Shown: positions 1 through 5,484, counted from the stretch's first letter. The stretch: DNA of 5,484 bases from an uncultured Collinsella sp. (GCA_902493615.1 CABUQK010000115.1:1-5484); one strand, 5' to 3'. The notes: a model not told the origin generated them from the letters alone. Numbers and translations are program-made.

Positions 1-416
1 CCAAGTTCGCCATGAACGACAAGTGCGCCGCCGGCACGGGGCGCTTTTTGGAGATCATGGCCGACCGTCTAGGCATTTCCCAGCAGCAGATGGCCGACCT
101 TGCGCGTTCCGGCGAACCCACCAAGATCAGCAGCATGTGCACGGTGTTTGCCGAAAGCGAGGTTATCAGCCTGATCGGTCGCGGTGAGCCGCGCGAGAAC
201 ATTGCGCGTGGCGTGATCGACAGCGTGGTCTCGCGCGTGGCGACCATGGCCGGGCAGGCCGCGGGCGCCCCGTACTATCTGACCGGCGGTCTGTGCGAGA
301 ACGCCTTCGTGGTGGAGAGGTTGGGCGAGCTACTGGGGTCGCCGGTTACCACCTCGCCCCAGGCCCGCTTTGCAGGTGCCATTGGTGCGGCGATTCGCGC
401 CGCCGCCTTGGCCTAG
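1..416 (+). CDS. Acyl-CoA dehydratase activase (BadF/BadG/BcrA/BcrD, HgdC-like ATPase), C-terminal part
   Basis: The gene runs off the left edge; the first complete codon is at base 3 and about 137 C-terminal residues are visible, roughly half of a 255-270 residue activase. Members are homodimeric ASKHA-fold ATPases that use ATP hydrolysis to push a low-potential electron from a [4Fe-4S] cluster into a 2-hydroxyacyl-CoA dehydratase or related double-cubane reductase in the cytoplasm of anaerobes. The motif NDKCAAGTGRFLE (Cys codon 24-26) and SMCTVFAESEV (Cys codon 138-140) give two cysteines 38 residues apart, matching the pair that binds the bridging cluster in HgdC. The stretch YYLTGGLCEN fits the C-terminal nucleotide-binding loop of the fold, and the tail TSPQARFAGAIGAA is typical. 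The ATG at base 12 is internal to this motif and is not the start. The stop at 414-416 lies 14 bases before the glycosyltransferase, so they are probably co-transcribed. The partner reductase is not in view; the true substrate is unknown. Confidence 0.9.
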   Translation, partial: KFAMNDKCAAGTGRFLEIMADRLGISQQQMADLARSGEPTKISSMCTVFAESEVISLIGRGEPRENIARGVIDSVVSRVATMAGQAAGAPYYLTGGLCENAFVVERLGELLGSPVTTSPQARFAGAIGAAIRAAALA

Positions 417-421
417 GGGTG
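415..421 (+). promoter_or_regulatory. Ribosome binding site for the glycosyltransferase
   Basis: AGGGGTG overlaps the activase stop codon and lies 9 bases before the ATG at 431. It supports 431 as the start over the longer in-frame reading from 293, whose extra residues are just the activase sequence read in another frame. A GTG at 419 is also in frame but would place the start inside the purine-rich site. Confidence 0.6.
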
Positions 422-430
422 TACCGCGAC

Positions 431-1648
431 ATGCGCATCCTCAATATCTCGGCACAAAAACCAGATAGCACCGGCAGCGGCACCTACCTTGCCGCGCTCG
501 TGCGCGAGCAGATCGAGACGGGGCATCACGCCGCCGTGCTTTGCGGCGCGGCACCGGGTGATACCCAAGGCGAGCTGGACCGGCGTGCTGCTGTGTTTGC
601 CGTGCCGTTCGAGTCGCCCGAGCTGCCGTTTCCCATCTGCGGTATGTCCGATGTCATGCCCTATCCCTCCACGCGCTATCGTGAACTGACACCTTCGATG
701 CTCAAGGCATTTGAGCGGGCATTTGCTGCAGCAATCGATCGGGCGGTGGCTGAGTTTCGGCCCGATCTGGTGCTCTGCCATCACCTGTATCTGGTGACCG
801 CATTGGCGCGCGAGTGTGTCCGGGGCGTGCCGGTTGTTGCCGTGTGCCATTCGACCGACCTGCGCCAGCTGCGTTCGCATGCGCTCGAGCGCGATCGCAT
901 CGTAAGTGCGGTTCGTCGGCTCGATGCCGTCTTTGCGCTCCATGCTGAGCAGGCTGAGCAGATTGGCCTGGTGTGCGGCGTCGATGCCGATCGCATCCAC
1001 GTGATTGGGACGGGCTACGACCATCGCGTCTTCTGCCGCGACGCAAGCGTGACGAGGCGGCCGGGATCGCTTGTGTACGTGGGCAAGATTTGCTTTAAAA
1101 AGGGCGTCGAGTCGCTGGTTCGAGCCGTGTCATTGCCGATTGACGATGACGTCCGCCCATCTGGCTTGGTACTTGTGGGCGGTCGCGGGGACGATGCCGA
1201 GTACGCGCGTGTCGAGCGCTTAGCCGCGGCCTCGGATGTGCCGGTGACGCTGGCGGGGCGCCTGGATAGCGATGGGCTCGTGCGCGCCTACCGCAGTTCC
1301 GACGTCTTTGTGCTGCCTTCGTTTTACGAGGGTCTGCCGCTCGTGACGATCGAGGCCCTCGCGTGCGGCTGCAAAGTTGTGGCGACCGATTTGCCCGGCG
1401 TTCGTCCCTGGATGGAGGCGATGCTTCCCGGCGCTCCCGTGACGTGGGTGGCGCCGCCGCGTATGACGGATGTCGACACGCCCGAGGCGGCCGACCTTCC
1501 GTTGTTTGAGCGCGCACTGGCAGATGCTATCGCGCAGGCGCTTGCGGCGCCGCCTTCGACGTTTGAGCCGTCGGCGGTCTCTTGGGAAGCGTGCCTGGGG
1601 CGTATACTTAAAGTCGTTGATTTGTTGGAAGGGGGTTCGTATGGCTAA
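431..1648 (+). CDS. GT4-family glycosyltransferase coupled to selD
   Basis: A 405-residue GT-B fold glycosyltransferase, predicted to be cytoplasmic with no signal peptide or obvious membrane helix. The start MRILNISAQKPD followed by the glycine-rich loop STGSGTYL (residues 13-20) is the usual first strand and acceptor-side loop of GT4 enzymes. The C-terminal donor domain opens at LVYVGKICFKKG (about 215-225) and contains the E-x7-E motif EGLPLVTIE (E300 and E308), which binds the nucleotide-sugar in GT4 enzymes, then CGCKVVATDLPGV. All hallmarks are intact, so it should be active with a nucleotide-diphospho-sugar. The acceptor cannot be read from sequence. Its stop overlaps the selD start by 8 bases and it follows the activase closely, so it sits within a selenium operon rather than a cell-wall or polysaccharide locus. 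By analogy with SenB of selenoneine biosynthesis, selenophosphate is a conceivable acceptor; that is inference only. A conventional glycan or small-molecule acceptor remains possible. Confidence 0.9.
   Translation: MRILNISAQKPDSTGSGTYLAALVREQIETGHHAAVLCGAAPGDTQGELDRRAAVFAVPFESPELPFPICGMSDVMPYPSTRYRELTPSMLKAFERAFAAAIDRAVAEFRPDLVLCHHLYLVTALARECVRGVPVVAVCHSTDLRQLRSHALERDRIVSAVRRLDAVFALHAEQAEQIGLVCGVDADRIHVIGTGYDHRVFCRDASVTRRPGSLVYVGKICFKKGVESLVRAVSLPIDDDVRPSGLVLVGGRGDDAEYARVERLAAASDVPVTLAGRLDSDGLVRAYRSSDVFVLPSFYEGLPLVTIEALACGCKVVATDLPGVRPWMEAMLPGAPVTWVAPPRMTDVDTPEAADLPLFERALADAIAQALAAPPSTFEPSAVSWEACLGRILKVVDLLEGGSYG
1627..1635 (+). promoter_or_regulatory. Ribosome binding site deciding the selD start
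   Basis: GGAAGGGGG lies 5 bases before the ATG at 1641, inside the end of the glycosyltransferase gene. It supports starting selD at 1641, upstream of the in-frame UGA at 1689, rather than at a TTG at 1701, which has no such site. Its position within the upstream gene suggests translational coupling. Confidence 0.75.
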
Positions 1649-2690
1649 GGACACCATTAAGCTCACGTCCATGACTGCCGCGAGCGGTTGAGCCGCTAAG
1701 TTGGCCCCCGGAGCCCTCGCCCAGGTCCTGGGCGATTTACCCAATGTGCATAACGACAACTTGCTCGTGGGGTTCGATACCTCCGACGATGCGAGCGTCT
1801 TCCGCGTAGGGGAGAACCTGGGACTCGTGCAGTCCATCGACTTCTTCCCACCGATGGTCGATGACCCGTTTCTGTTTGGCCAGATCGCCGCGGCCAACTC
1901 GCTGTCGGATATCTACGCTATGGGCGGGCGGCCGAGCCATGCCATGAACCTGCTGTGCATTCCCAGTTGCTTGGGTGTCGAGGTTGCCGGTCAGATTCTG
2001 GCGGGCGGCGCCGACAAGTGCGTCGAGGCGGGTTGCTCCATCGCGGGGGGCCACACCATCAACGACGACGAGCCCAAGTACGGCTTGTCCGTGAGCGGCT
2101 TTGTCGCGCTTGACCGTATGCTCGCCAACAGCGGCGCGCGCGTGGGCGATGCGTTACTGCTGACCAAGGCGATCGGCTCGGGCATCATCACCACGGCCAT
2201 TAAGGGCGAGCTCATCGAGCAGGACGAGGCCGCAGCCATGTTTGACTCGATGCGCACCCTCAACGAGGCTCCGATTCGTCTGTCCGAGGGACTCGAGCTT
2301 CACGGCTGTACTGACATTACGGGCTTTGGCCTGATTGGGCATGCATGCGAGATGGCCGAGGGCTCGGGCGTGCAGATTGAGCTTGCGTCGGGGGCGGTGC
2401 CGCTCTTTGATCAAGTGCTCGACATGGCGCGTCTGGGCATTATCCCCGCGGGCTCCTACCGCAACCAGGACTTCTTTGGCCCGCGCGTGACGGCTGACGA
2501 TGACCTGGAGCCGGGCATGTTGGATGCGCTGTACGATCCGCAGACTTCGGGTGGCCTACTCATCGCGGCGCCTGCTGCCGATGTGGATGAGCTTGCGCGC
2601 CGTCTGCATGCCGAAGGACGTATCGCGGCCGTTGTCGGGCGCGTGTGCGAGGCGGAGCCGGGCGGTCCTGCCCTCCACGTTGTGCATTAA
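1641..2690 (+). CDS. selD: Selenophosphate synthetase SelD, selenocysteine-containing
   Basis: SelD makes selenophosphate from selenide and ATP (products AMP and phosphate), the Se donor for selenocysteine, tRNA 2-selenouridine and other uses. Read through the UGA at 1689-1691, the product is 349 residues, against 347 in E. coli. The N-terminal motif is ASG-U17-AAK20, aligning with catalytic Cys17 and Lys20 of E. coli SelD. Metal/ATP residues follow at matching spacing: D50 in TSDDASV, D67 in QSIDFFPP, N86 and D90 in AANSLSDIYAMGG, then AGGHTINDDEPKYG, D225 in CTDITGFGLIGHA, and DPQTSGG (299-305). These are the conserved AIRS/PurM-type signatures. Starting after the UGA would remove the catalytic residue and lysine, so the UGA is read as Sec. 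The gene overlaps the glycosyltransferase by 8 bases and precedes yedF by 60 bases. It needs SelA, SelB and tRNA-Sec, which are not in the window. Confidence 0.95.
1689..1691 (+). other. In-frame UGA read as selenocysteine (Sec17 of SelD)
   Basis: The TGA lies in the same frame as both the upstream 16 codons, which resemble a SelD N-terminus (KLTSMTAASG), and the full downstream SelD body. It sits at the known catalytic Cys/Sec position, three residues before the essential Lys20. Conservation on both sides argues against a nonsense mutation. Automatic annotation is likely to truncate the gene here. Confidence 0.93.
1717..1735 (+). promoter_or_regulatory. Probable bacterial SECIS hairpin in selD
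   Basis: Bases 1717-1724 (TCGCCCAG) pair perfectly with 1728-1735 (CTGGGCGA), an 8 bp stem with GTC at the tip, or 7 bp with a GGTCC loop. It begins 25 bases after the UGA and its apical loop is about 33 bases away, within the range expected for bacterial SECIS elements that SelB binds. The tip CAGGUC-C-UG closely resembles the CAGGUCUG apical loop of E. coli fdhF, including the loop G and U. The hairpin is also coding sequence (residues 26-32). Folding was done by eye. Confidence 0.75.
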
Positions 2691-2706
2691 GGAAAACCGT
2701 TTATGC

Positions 2707-2730
2707 GACCGCCTACTGTTCTGGGCGGTC
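2707..2730 (+). other. Hairpin in the selD-yedF gap
   Basis: GACCGCC (2707-2713) and GGCGGTC (2724-2730) form a perfect 7 bp stem with a 10-base loop in the only sizeable gap inside the operon. No T-run follows (CCTATTG), so it is not a classical intrinsic terminator. It could stabilise processed mRNA ends, tune yedF relative to selD, or be a weak pause site. The yedF ribosome site begins 7 bases downstream. Confidence 0.5.
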
Positions 2731-2736
2731 CCTATT

Positions 2737-2743
2737 GAAAGGA
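2737..2743 (+). promoter_or_regulatory. Ribosome binding site for yedF
   Basis: GAAAGGA lies 7 bases before the ATG at 2751, giving yedF its own initiation signal downstream of the intergenic hairpin. Confidence 0.65.
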
Positions 2744-2750
2744 TGTAGCT

Positions 2751-3377
2751 ATGTCTACCAAGATTGAAGTCAATGCCATGGGCGATGCCTGCCCGCTGCC
2801 CGTCGTCAAGACGCTCAAAGCCCTGAAGCAGCTTGATGGCGAGGGCACAGTCGTGACCTCGGTCGATAACGAGACCGCCGTCAAGAACATCTCCAAGATG
2901 GCGCAGGAGAAGGGCTGCACGGCCTCAGTCGAGAAGGTTTCTGACGCCGAGTGGCACGTGACCGTGGCGACCTCTGGCGCCGTTGCCGTGGCTGATCCCG
3001 AGCAGGATGGCGCTGCCTTCTGCGATGCCAGCGCCGGCAAGGGCAAGCTCGTCATTTCCGTCTACACCGACTGCATGGGCCGCGGCGACGACGAGCTGGG
3101 CCACAAGCTCATGAAGGCCTTTATCTTTGCCGTGACGCAACAGGAAGAGCTGCCCTCGACCATGCTGTTCTACAACGGCGGCGCCAAGCTCACCGTCGAG
3201 GGCTCGCCGGTGCTCGATGACCTGAAGGGGCTGGCCGAGCAGGGCGTCGAGATTCTCACCTGCGGTACCTGCCTGGACCATTATGGCATTAAAGACCAGC
3301 TTGCGGTGGGCGAGGTCACCAACATGTACGTGATCGTGGAGAAGATGGAGCAGGCCGTGCGCGTCGTGCGCCCTTAG
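2751..3377 (+). CDS. yedF: Selenium metabolism protein YedF (TusA-like + DsrE-like)
   Basis: A 208-residue cytoplasmic protein with two domains. Residues 1-75 are a TusA/SirA-like domain: GDACPLPVVKTLKAL carries the CPxP signature with C14, the cysteine that holds a persulfide or perselenide in this fold. Residues about 98-208 are a DsrE/DsrF-like domain ending in GVEILTCGTCLDHYGI with the C171-x2-C174 pair, then the family hallmark VGEVTNMY. This combination defines the YedF family that co-occurs with SelD (TIGR03527 type), distinct from short TusA-only proteins also named YedF in E. coli. Extra cysteines are C56, C91 (linker) and C108 (VYTDCMGRG, start of the second domain). Its exact reaction is not established; a role as S/Se relay or in selenium-dependent molybdenum hydroxylase maturation has been proposed from genome co-occurrence. 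Between selD and a DUF3343 gene here, a Se-carrier role is the best inference. Confidence 0.92.
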   Translation: MSTKIEVNAMGDACPLPVVKTLKALKQLDGEGTVVTSVDNETAVKNISKMAQEKGCTASVEKVSDAEWHVTVATSGAVAVADPEQDGAAFCDASAGKGKLVISVYTDCMGRGDDELGHKLMKAFIFAVTQQEELPSTMLFYNGGAKLTVEGSPVLDDLKGLAEQGVEILTCGTCLDHYGIKDQLAVGEVTNMYVIVEKMEQAVRVVRP

Positions 3378-3396
3378 CGTATTGGTTGGAGTTGCC

Positions 3397-3648
3397 ATGA
3401 GGGAGAAGCGCCCGGCGCTTGTCATCACGTTTCCCACCACGGCGGCCGCCATGGGGTGCGAGTCCCTGTGCATCGAGCGCGGCCTTCCCGGGCGAACGAT
3501 CCCAGTGCCCGGGGAGGTCGCTGCCGGCTGCGGTCTGGCATGGAAGGCGTCGCCTGCCGATGAGGAGCTGCTGCGCGCCGAACTCGCCGCGGCGAGTGTT
3601 CCTACCGAGGGCTATACCGTGATTGATATGTGGGAGGTCGTGCGATGA
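3397..3648 (+). CDS. DUF3343 putative Se/S carrier protein
   Basis: A small protein of 83 residues. The pattern VITFPTTAAAM (9-19), then IPVPGEVAAGCGLAWK with C45 in the CGLA motif, matches DUF3343 (PF11823), called a putative Se/S carrier because of its neighbourhood with SelD, YedF and cysteine desulfurase-like genes. Two further cysteines, C21 and C25 (GCESLC), lie in the first helix region and may be specific to this lineage. ATG 3397 is chosen because GGAG at 3388-3391 lies 5 bases upstream; an in-frame TTG at 3382 would add only five residues and has no good site. The gene begins 19 bases after yedF and its stop overlaps the next start as ATGA, so it is translated together with the aminotransferase. 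No biochemical function is demonstrated; it may pass Se/S from the PLP enzyme to YedF or SelD. Confidence 0.85.
   Translation: MREKRPALVITFPTTAAAMGCESLCIERGLPGRTIPVPGEVAAGCGLAWKASPADEELLRAELAAASVPTEGYTVIDMWEVVR
3632..3637 (+). promoter_or_regulatory. Ribosome binding site deciding the aminotransferase start
   Basis: GGGAGG lies 7 bases before the ATG at 3645, within the end of the DUF3343 gene. It favours ATG 3645 (MIYLDNAATT) over an in-frame GTG at 3630, which would place this site inside the coding region and add five residues not typical of the family. Confidence 0.8.
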
Positions 3649-4784
3649 TCTACCTGGATAACGCGGCGACGACCATGCACAAGCCGCAGACGGTGATCGA
3701 TGCCGTGACACAGGCGATGTGCTCGCTCGGCAATGCCGGACGCGGCGCCACGTCGGGTGCCCTCGATGCCGCTCGTACGATTCACGCTTGCCGTGCCAAG
3801 CTTGCACGCTTGCTGGGTTGCCATCGGGCCGACCATGTTTGTTTTACGCCCAACTCCACTGCGGCGCTCAACACCGTCATCAATGGCGTGGTGCGCCCCG
3901 GCGACCGTGTGGTCACAACGGTGCTCGAGCACAACTCGGTGCTACGTCCGCTCAATCGCTTGGCGACGGAGCAGGGTGTGACGGTTGGGCATGCGGGTTG
4001 CGATGCGAGCGGCGTGCTCGACTACGACGAGCTCGAGCGGTTGGTCACGCCGGGCACGCGTGCTGTGGTGGTGACGCACGCCTCCAATGTGACCGGCAAC
4101 GCGGTCGACATTGCGCGCGTGGCGGCCATGGCCCATGCGGCCGGTGCGCTGGTGATCGTTGACGCCTCGCAGTCTGCCGGCACGGCGAAGATTGACATGG
4201 ATGTCATGGGACTCGACGTCGTGTGCTTTACCGGCCACAAGGGGCTCATGGGTCCGCAGGGGACCGGTGGCCTGGCCGTGGCAGAGGCCATTGACGTGGC
4301 CCCTTGGGCCATGGGCGGCACGGGCGTGCACAGCTTCGATACGCTGCAGCCGCTTGAGTGGCCCACGCGCCTTGAGGCGGGCACGCTCAACGGTCATGGC
4401 ATCGCGGGACTTTCCGCAGGTCTCGACTTTATCGAGGCACAAGGCGGGGTCGAGGCGATTGCTGCCCACGAGCGTGCGCTCGCTGATCGCTTCCTTGCCG
4501 GTGTGCGCAAGATTCCGAGGATTAAGCTCTACGGCGCCTTTGACCAGCCGACGCGCTCGGCGATTGTGTCGCTCAACGTGGTCGATATCGACTCTGCCGA
4601 GATCTCGGACGCGCTCATGCAAGGGTGGGGGATTGCGACACGCCCCGGCGCCCACTGCGCTCCGCTCATGCACCGTGCGCTGGAGACCGAGCGTCAGGGT
4701 GTCGTTCGCTTCTCGTTTGGGTATTTCAACACGGACGAGGAAGTCGACACCGCGATTGACGCTTTGCGCGATTTAGCCTGCTAA
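3645..4784 (+). CDS. Class V aminotransferase, cysteine desulfurase / selenocysteine lyase type
   Basis: A 379-residue fold-type I PLP enzyme of the NifS/SufS superfamily, closest to the group found beside selD in anaerobes (TIGR01977 type). It begins with the standard YLDNAATT (3-10). HNSVLRP and THASNVTGN are the usual cofactor-pocket segments, DASQSAGT holds the Asp that contacts the PLP ring nitrogen, and CFTGHKGLMGPQGTGG carries the PLP-binding K199. The catalytic cysteine is C338 in RPGAHCAPLMH, the RxGxHCA pattern of SufS/CsdB-like (group II) enzymes, a group that includes members with strong selenocysteine lyase activity. All residues needed are present. It should release S from cysteine or Se from selenocysteine as an enzyme-bound persulfide/perselenide and hand it on. 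It is translationally coupled to the DUF3343 gene and is last before the terminator. No IscU or SufU scaffold is nearby, so Se/S delivery to the operon partners fits better than Fe-S assembly. Substrate preference is inferred. Confidence 0.9.
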   Translation: MIYLDNAATTMHKPQTVIDAVTQAMCSLGNAGRGATSGALDAARTIHACRAKLARLLGCHRADHVCFTPNSTAALNTVINGVVRPGDRVVTTVLEHNSVLRPLNRLATEQGVTVGHAGCDASGVLDYDELERLVTPGTRAVVVTHASNVTGNAVDIARVAAMAHAAGALVIVDASQSAGTAKIDMDVMGLDVVCFTGHKGLMGPQGTGGLAVAEAIDVAPWAMGGTGVHSFDTLQPLEWPTRLEAGTLNGHGIAGLSAGLDFIEAQGGVEAIAAHERALADRFLAGVRKIPRIKLYGAFDQPTRSAIVSLNVVDIDSAEISDALMQGWGIATRPGAHCAPLMHRALETERQGVVRFSFGYFNTDEEVDTAIDALRDLAC

Positions 4785-4807
4785 AGCTGCTAGACCGTTT
4801 ATACTTG

Positions 4808-4838
4808 CGGGACGGGTGTTTTTGCCCGTCCCGTTTTT
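4808..4838 (+). terminator. Rho-independent terminator ending the selenium operon
   Basis: CGGGACGGG (4808-4816) pairs perfectly over 9 bp with CCCGTCCCG (4825-4833), with an 8-base loop TGTTTTTG, followed by TTTTTGTTT. It lies 23 bases after the aminotransferase stop and separates this cluster from brnQ. Confidence 0.93.
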
Positions 4839-4861
4839 GTTTCGACCTGAAAGGTGTGCCT

Positions 4862-5484
4862 ATGGCCTCATCCGCCCCGCGCGGTCTGCGCTCCGACCAT
4901 GTCGTTACCGTCGGCATCGCCCTGTTCTCGATGCTCTTTGGCGCCGGCAACCTTATTATTCCGCCGCTGCTGGCGCTGCAGGCAGGCTCTGCCACGCCGG
5001 TCGCCATGCTCGGCTTTCTGATTGCCGCCATCGGCCTGCCCGTCATGGGATTTATTGCCGTCGCGCTTGCCGGAACGGCGCGCGAGCTTGCCGGCCGCGT
5101 GCACCCCAAGTTTGGTGAGTTCTTTGTCGCGGCGGTGTATCTGGCCATCGGCCCGTGCCTGGCCATTCCGCGCACGAGCTCCACGGCCTTCGAGATGCTG
5201 GTGCCGCTGCTGCCCGAGGGCGTTTCGCTCGGCACGGCTCGCCTGGTGTTCGCCATCGGGTTCTTCGTAGTCGCGTTTGTGCTCACGCTGCGCCCGGGCG
5301 TTATCACGCGCGTGCTCGGCCGCATTACGGGCCCCGCGCTTATCGCGCTCATCGTGCTGGTTGTGGGTGCTGCCGTGATCTCGCCGCTGGGACCGGCTGC
5401 CGCGCCTCAGGCTCCCTACGATGCGGGCGCTGCCGTGCAAGGCTTTTTGACCGGCTACCAGACCATGGGCCTGCTTGCGTCGCT
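4862..5484 (+). CDS. brnQ: Branched-chain amino acid transporter BrnQ, N-terminal half
   Basis: The gene runs off the right edge; 207 residues are visible of a family usually about 430-450 long. BrnQ (LIVCS family) proteins are inner-membrane symporters that import leucine, isoleucine and valine with Na+ or H+. Signature segments are LFSMLFGAGNLIIPP (21-35), the end of the first helix and re-entrant region; IGLPVMGFIAVALAG (57-71); and YLAIGPCLAIPRTSSTAFE (93-111), one of the best conserved stretches. Hydrophobic helices are visible at about 13-38, 46-70, 85-104, 126-143 and 155-175. The visible end, GFLTGYQTMGLLASL, is also typical. ATG 4862 follows GAAAGGTG (4848-4855) by 6 bases. A terminator lies just upstream, so brnQ is a separate unit from the selenium genes, although no convincing promoter can be read between terminator and start. 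Confidence 0.93.
   Translation, partial: MASSAPRGLRSDHVVTVGIALFSMLFGAGNLIIPPLLALQAGSATPVAMLGFLIAAIGLPVMGFIAVALAGTARELAGRVHPKFGEFFVAAVYLAIGPCLAIPRTSSTAFEMLVPLLPEGVSLGTARLVFAIGFFVVAFVLTLRPGVITRVLGRITGPALIALIVLVVGAAVISPLGPAAAPQAPYDAGAAVQGFLTGYQTMGLLAS

Noticed and set aside
293..430. N-terminal extension of the glycosyltransferase
   Set aside because: The extra 46 residues are activase coding sequence read out of frame; MRILNISAQKPD at 431 is a typical GT4 start with a ribosome site.
413..1024. Minus-strand open frame of 203 codons opposite the glycosyltransferase
   Set aside because: No family resemblance and no ribosome site of note; explained by high GC in the third codon position of the real gene.
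1220..1897. Minus-strand open frame of 225 codons spanning the GT/selD junction
   Set aside because: Low-complexity Arg-rich product without domain features; it overlaps two clearly real genes and the SECIS region.
1701..2690. selD as a shorter gene starting at TTG 1701 with the upstream stop ending another reading frame
   Set aside because: It lacks a ribosome site and loses the catalytic residue and Lys20; the 16 codons before the UGA fit the SelD N-terminus and follow a strong GGAAGGGGG site.
3942..4673. Long minus-strand open frame (243 codons) opposite the aminotransferase
   Set aside because: Composition-driven shadow of a GC-rich gene: Arg/His-rich, no recognisable motif, while the plus strand encodes an intact PLP enzyme.
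4800..4805. TATACT as a -10 promoter element for brnQ
   Set aside because: It lies before the strong terminator, and no TTGACA-like box is found about 17 bases upstream; probably chance.
1..5484. CRISPR arrays, transposases, att sites, tRNA genes or a horizontally acquired island
   Set aside because: No repeats with regular spacing, inverted terminal repeats, cloverleaf sequence or obvious shift in base composition were seen; all genes are co-oriented and closely packed.

Overview
The window is GC-rich, has tightly packed same-strand genes, and carries genes typical of an anaerobe. Codon and protein style (dense Gly/Ala/Val, GCC/GGC/CTC codons) and the gene content suggest an anaerobic high-GC Gram-positive, most likely a gut Coriobacteriia member such as Collinsella or a relative. 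That placement is an impression from composition and protein style, not a phylogenetic result.

Layout, all on the + strand. (1) 1-416: C-terminal half of an ATP-dependent 2-hydroxyacyl-CoA dehydratase-type activase with its two cluster-binding cysteines. (2) 431-1648: a GT4-type glycosyltransferase whose last 8 bases overlap the next gene. (3) 1641-2690: selD, selenophosphate synthetase. It carries an in-frame UGA at codon 17, exactly where other SelD proteins have catalytic Cys/Sec, and a hairpin downstream that resembles a bacterial SECIS element, so SelD is predicted to be a selenoprotein itself. (4) 2751-3377: yedF, a TusA-like plus DsrE-like selenium-metabolism protein. (5) 3397-3648: a small DUF3343 putative Se/S carrier. 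(6) 3645-4784: a class V aminotransferase of the cysteine desulfurase/selenocysteine lyase type, overlapping the DUF3343 gene by 4 bases (ATGA). (7) 4808-4838: a strong intrinsic terminator closing the cluster. (8) 4862 to the window end: the N-terminal half of a BrnQ branched-chain amino acid transporter, an unrelated unit.

Read as one system, genes 3-6 form a selenium-handling operon. The PLP enzyme would release Se (or S) from selenocysteine/cysteine, YedF and the DUF3343 protein would carry it as persulfide/perselenide, and SelD would make selenophosphate. The glycosyltransferase overlapping selD is the most provocative piece. In selenoneine biosynthesis a glycosyltransferase-fold enzyme (SenB) uses selenophosphate and a UDP-sugar to form a C-Se bond. 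A GT4 enzyme translationally coupled to SelD could therefore be another selenophosphate-using selenosugar synthase, or simply a passenger. The upstream activase hints that a double-cubane type dehydratase/reductase gene lies just outside the window.

No tRNA, rRNA, mobile element, CRISPR array or long repeat was seen. No gene-free stretch exceeds 80 bases.
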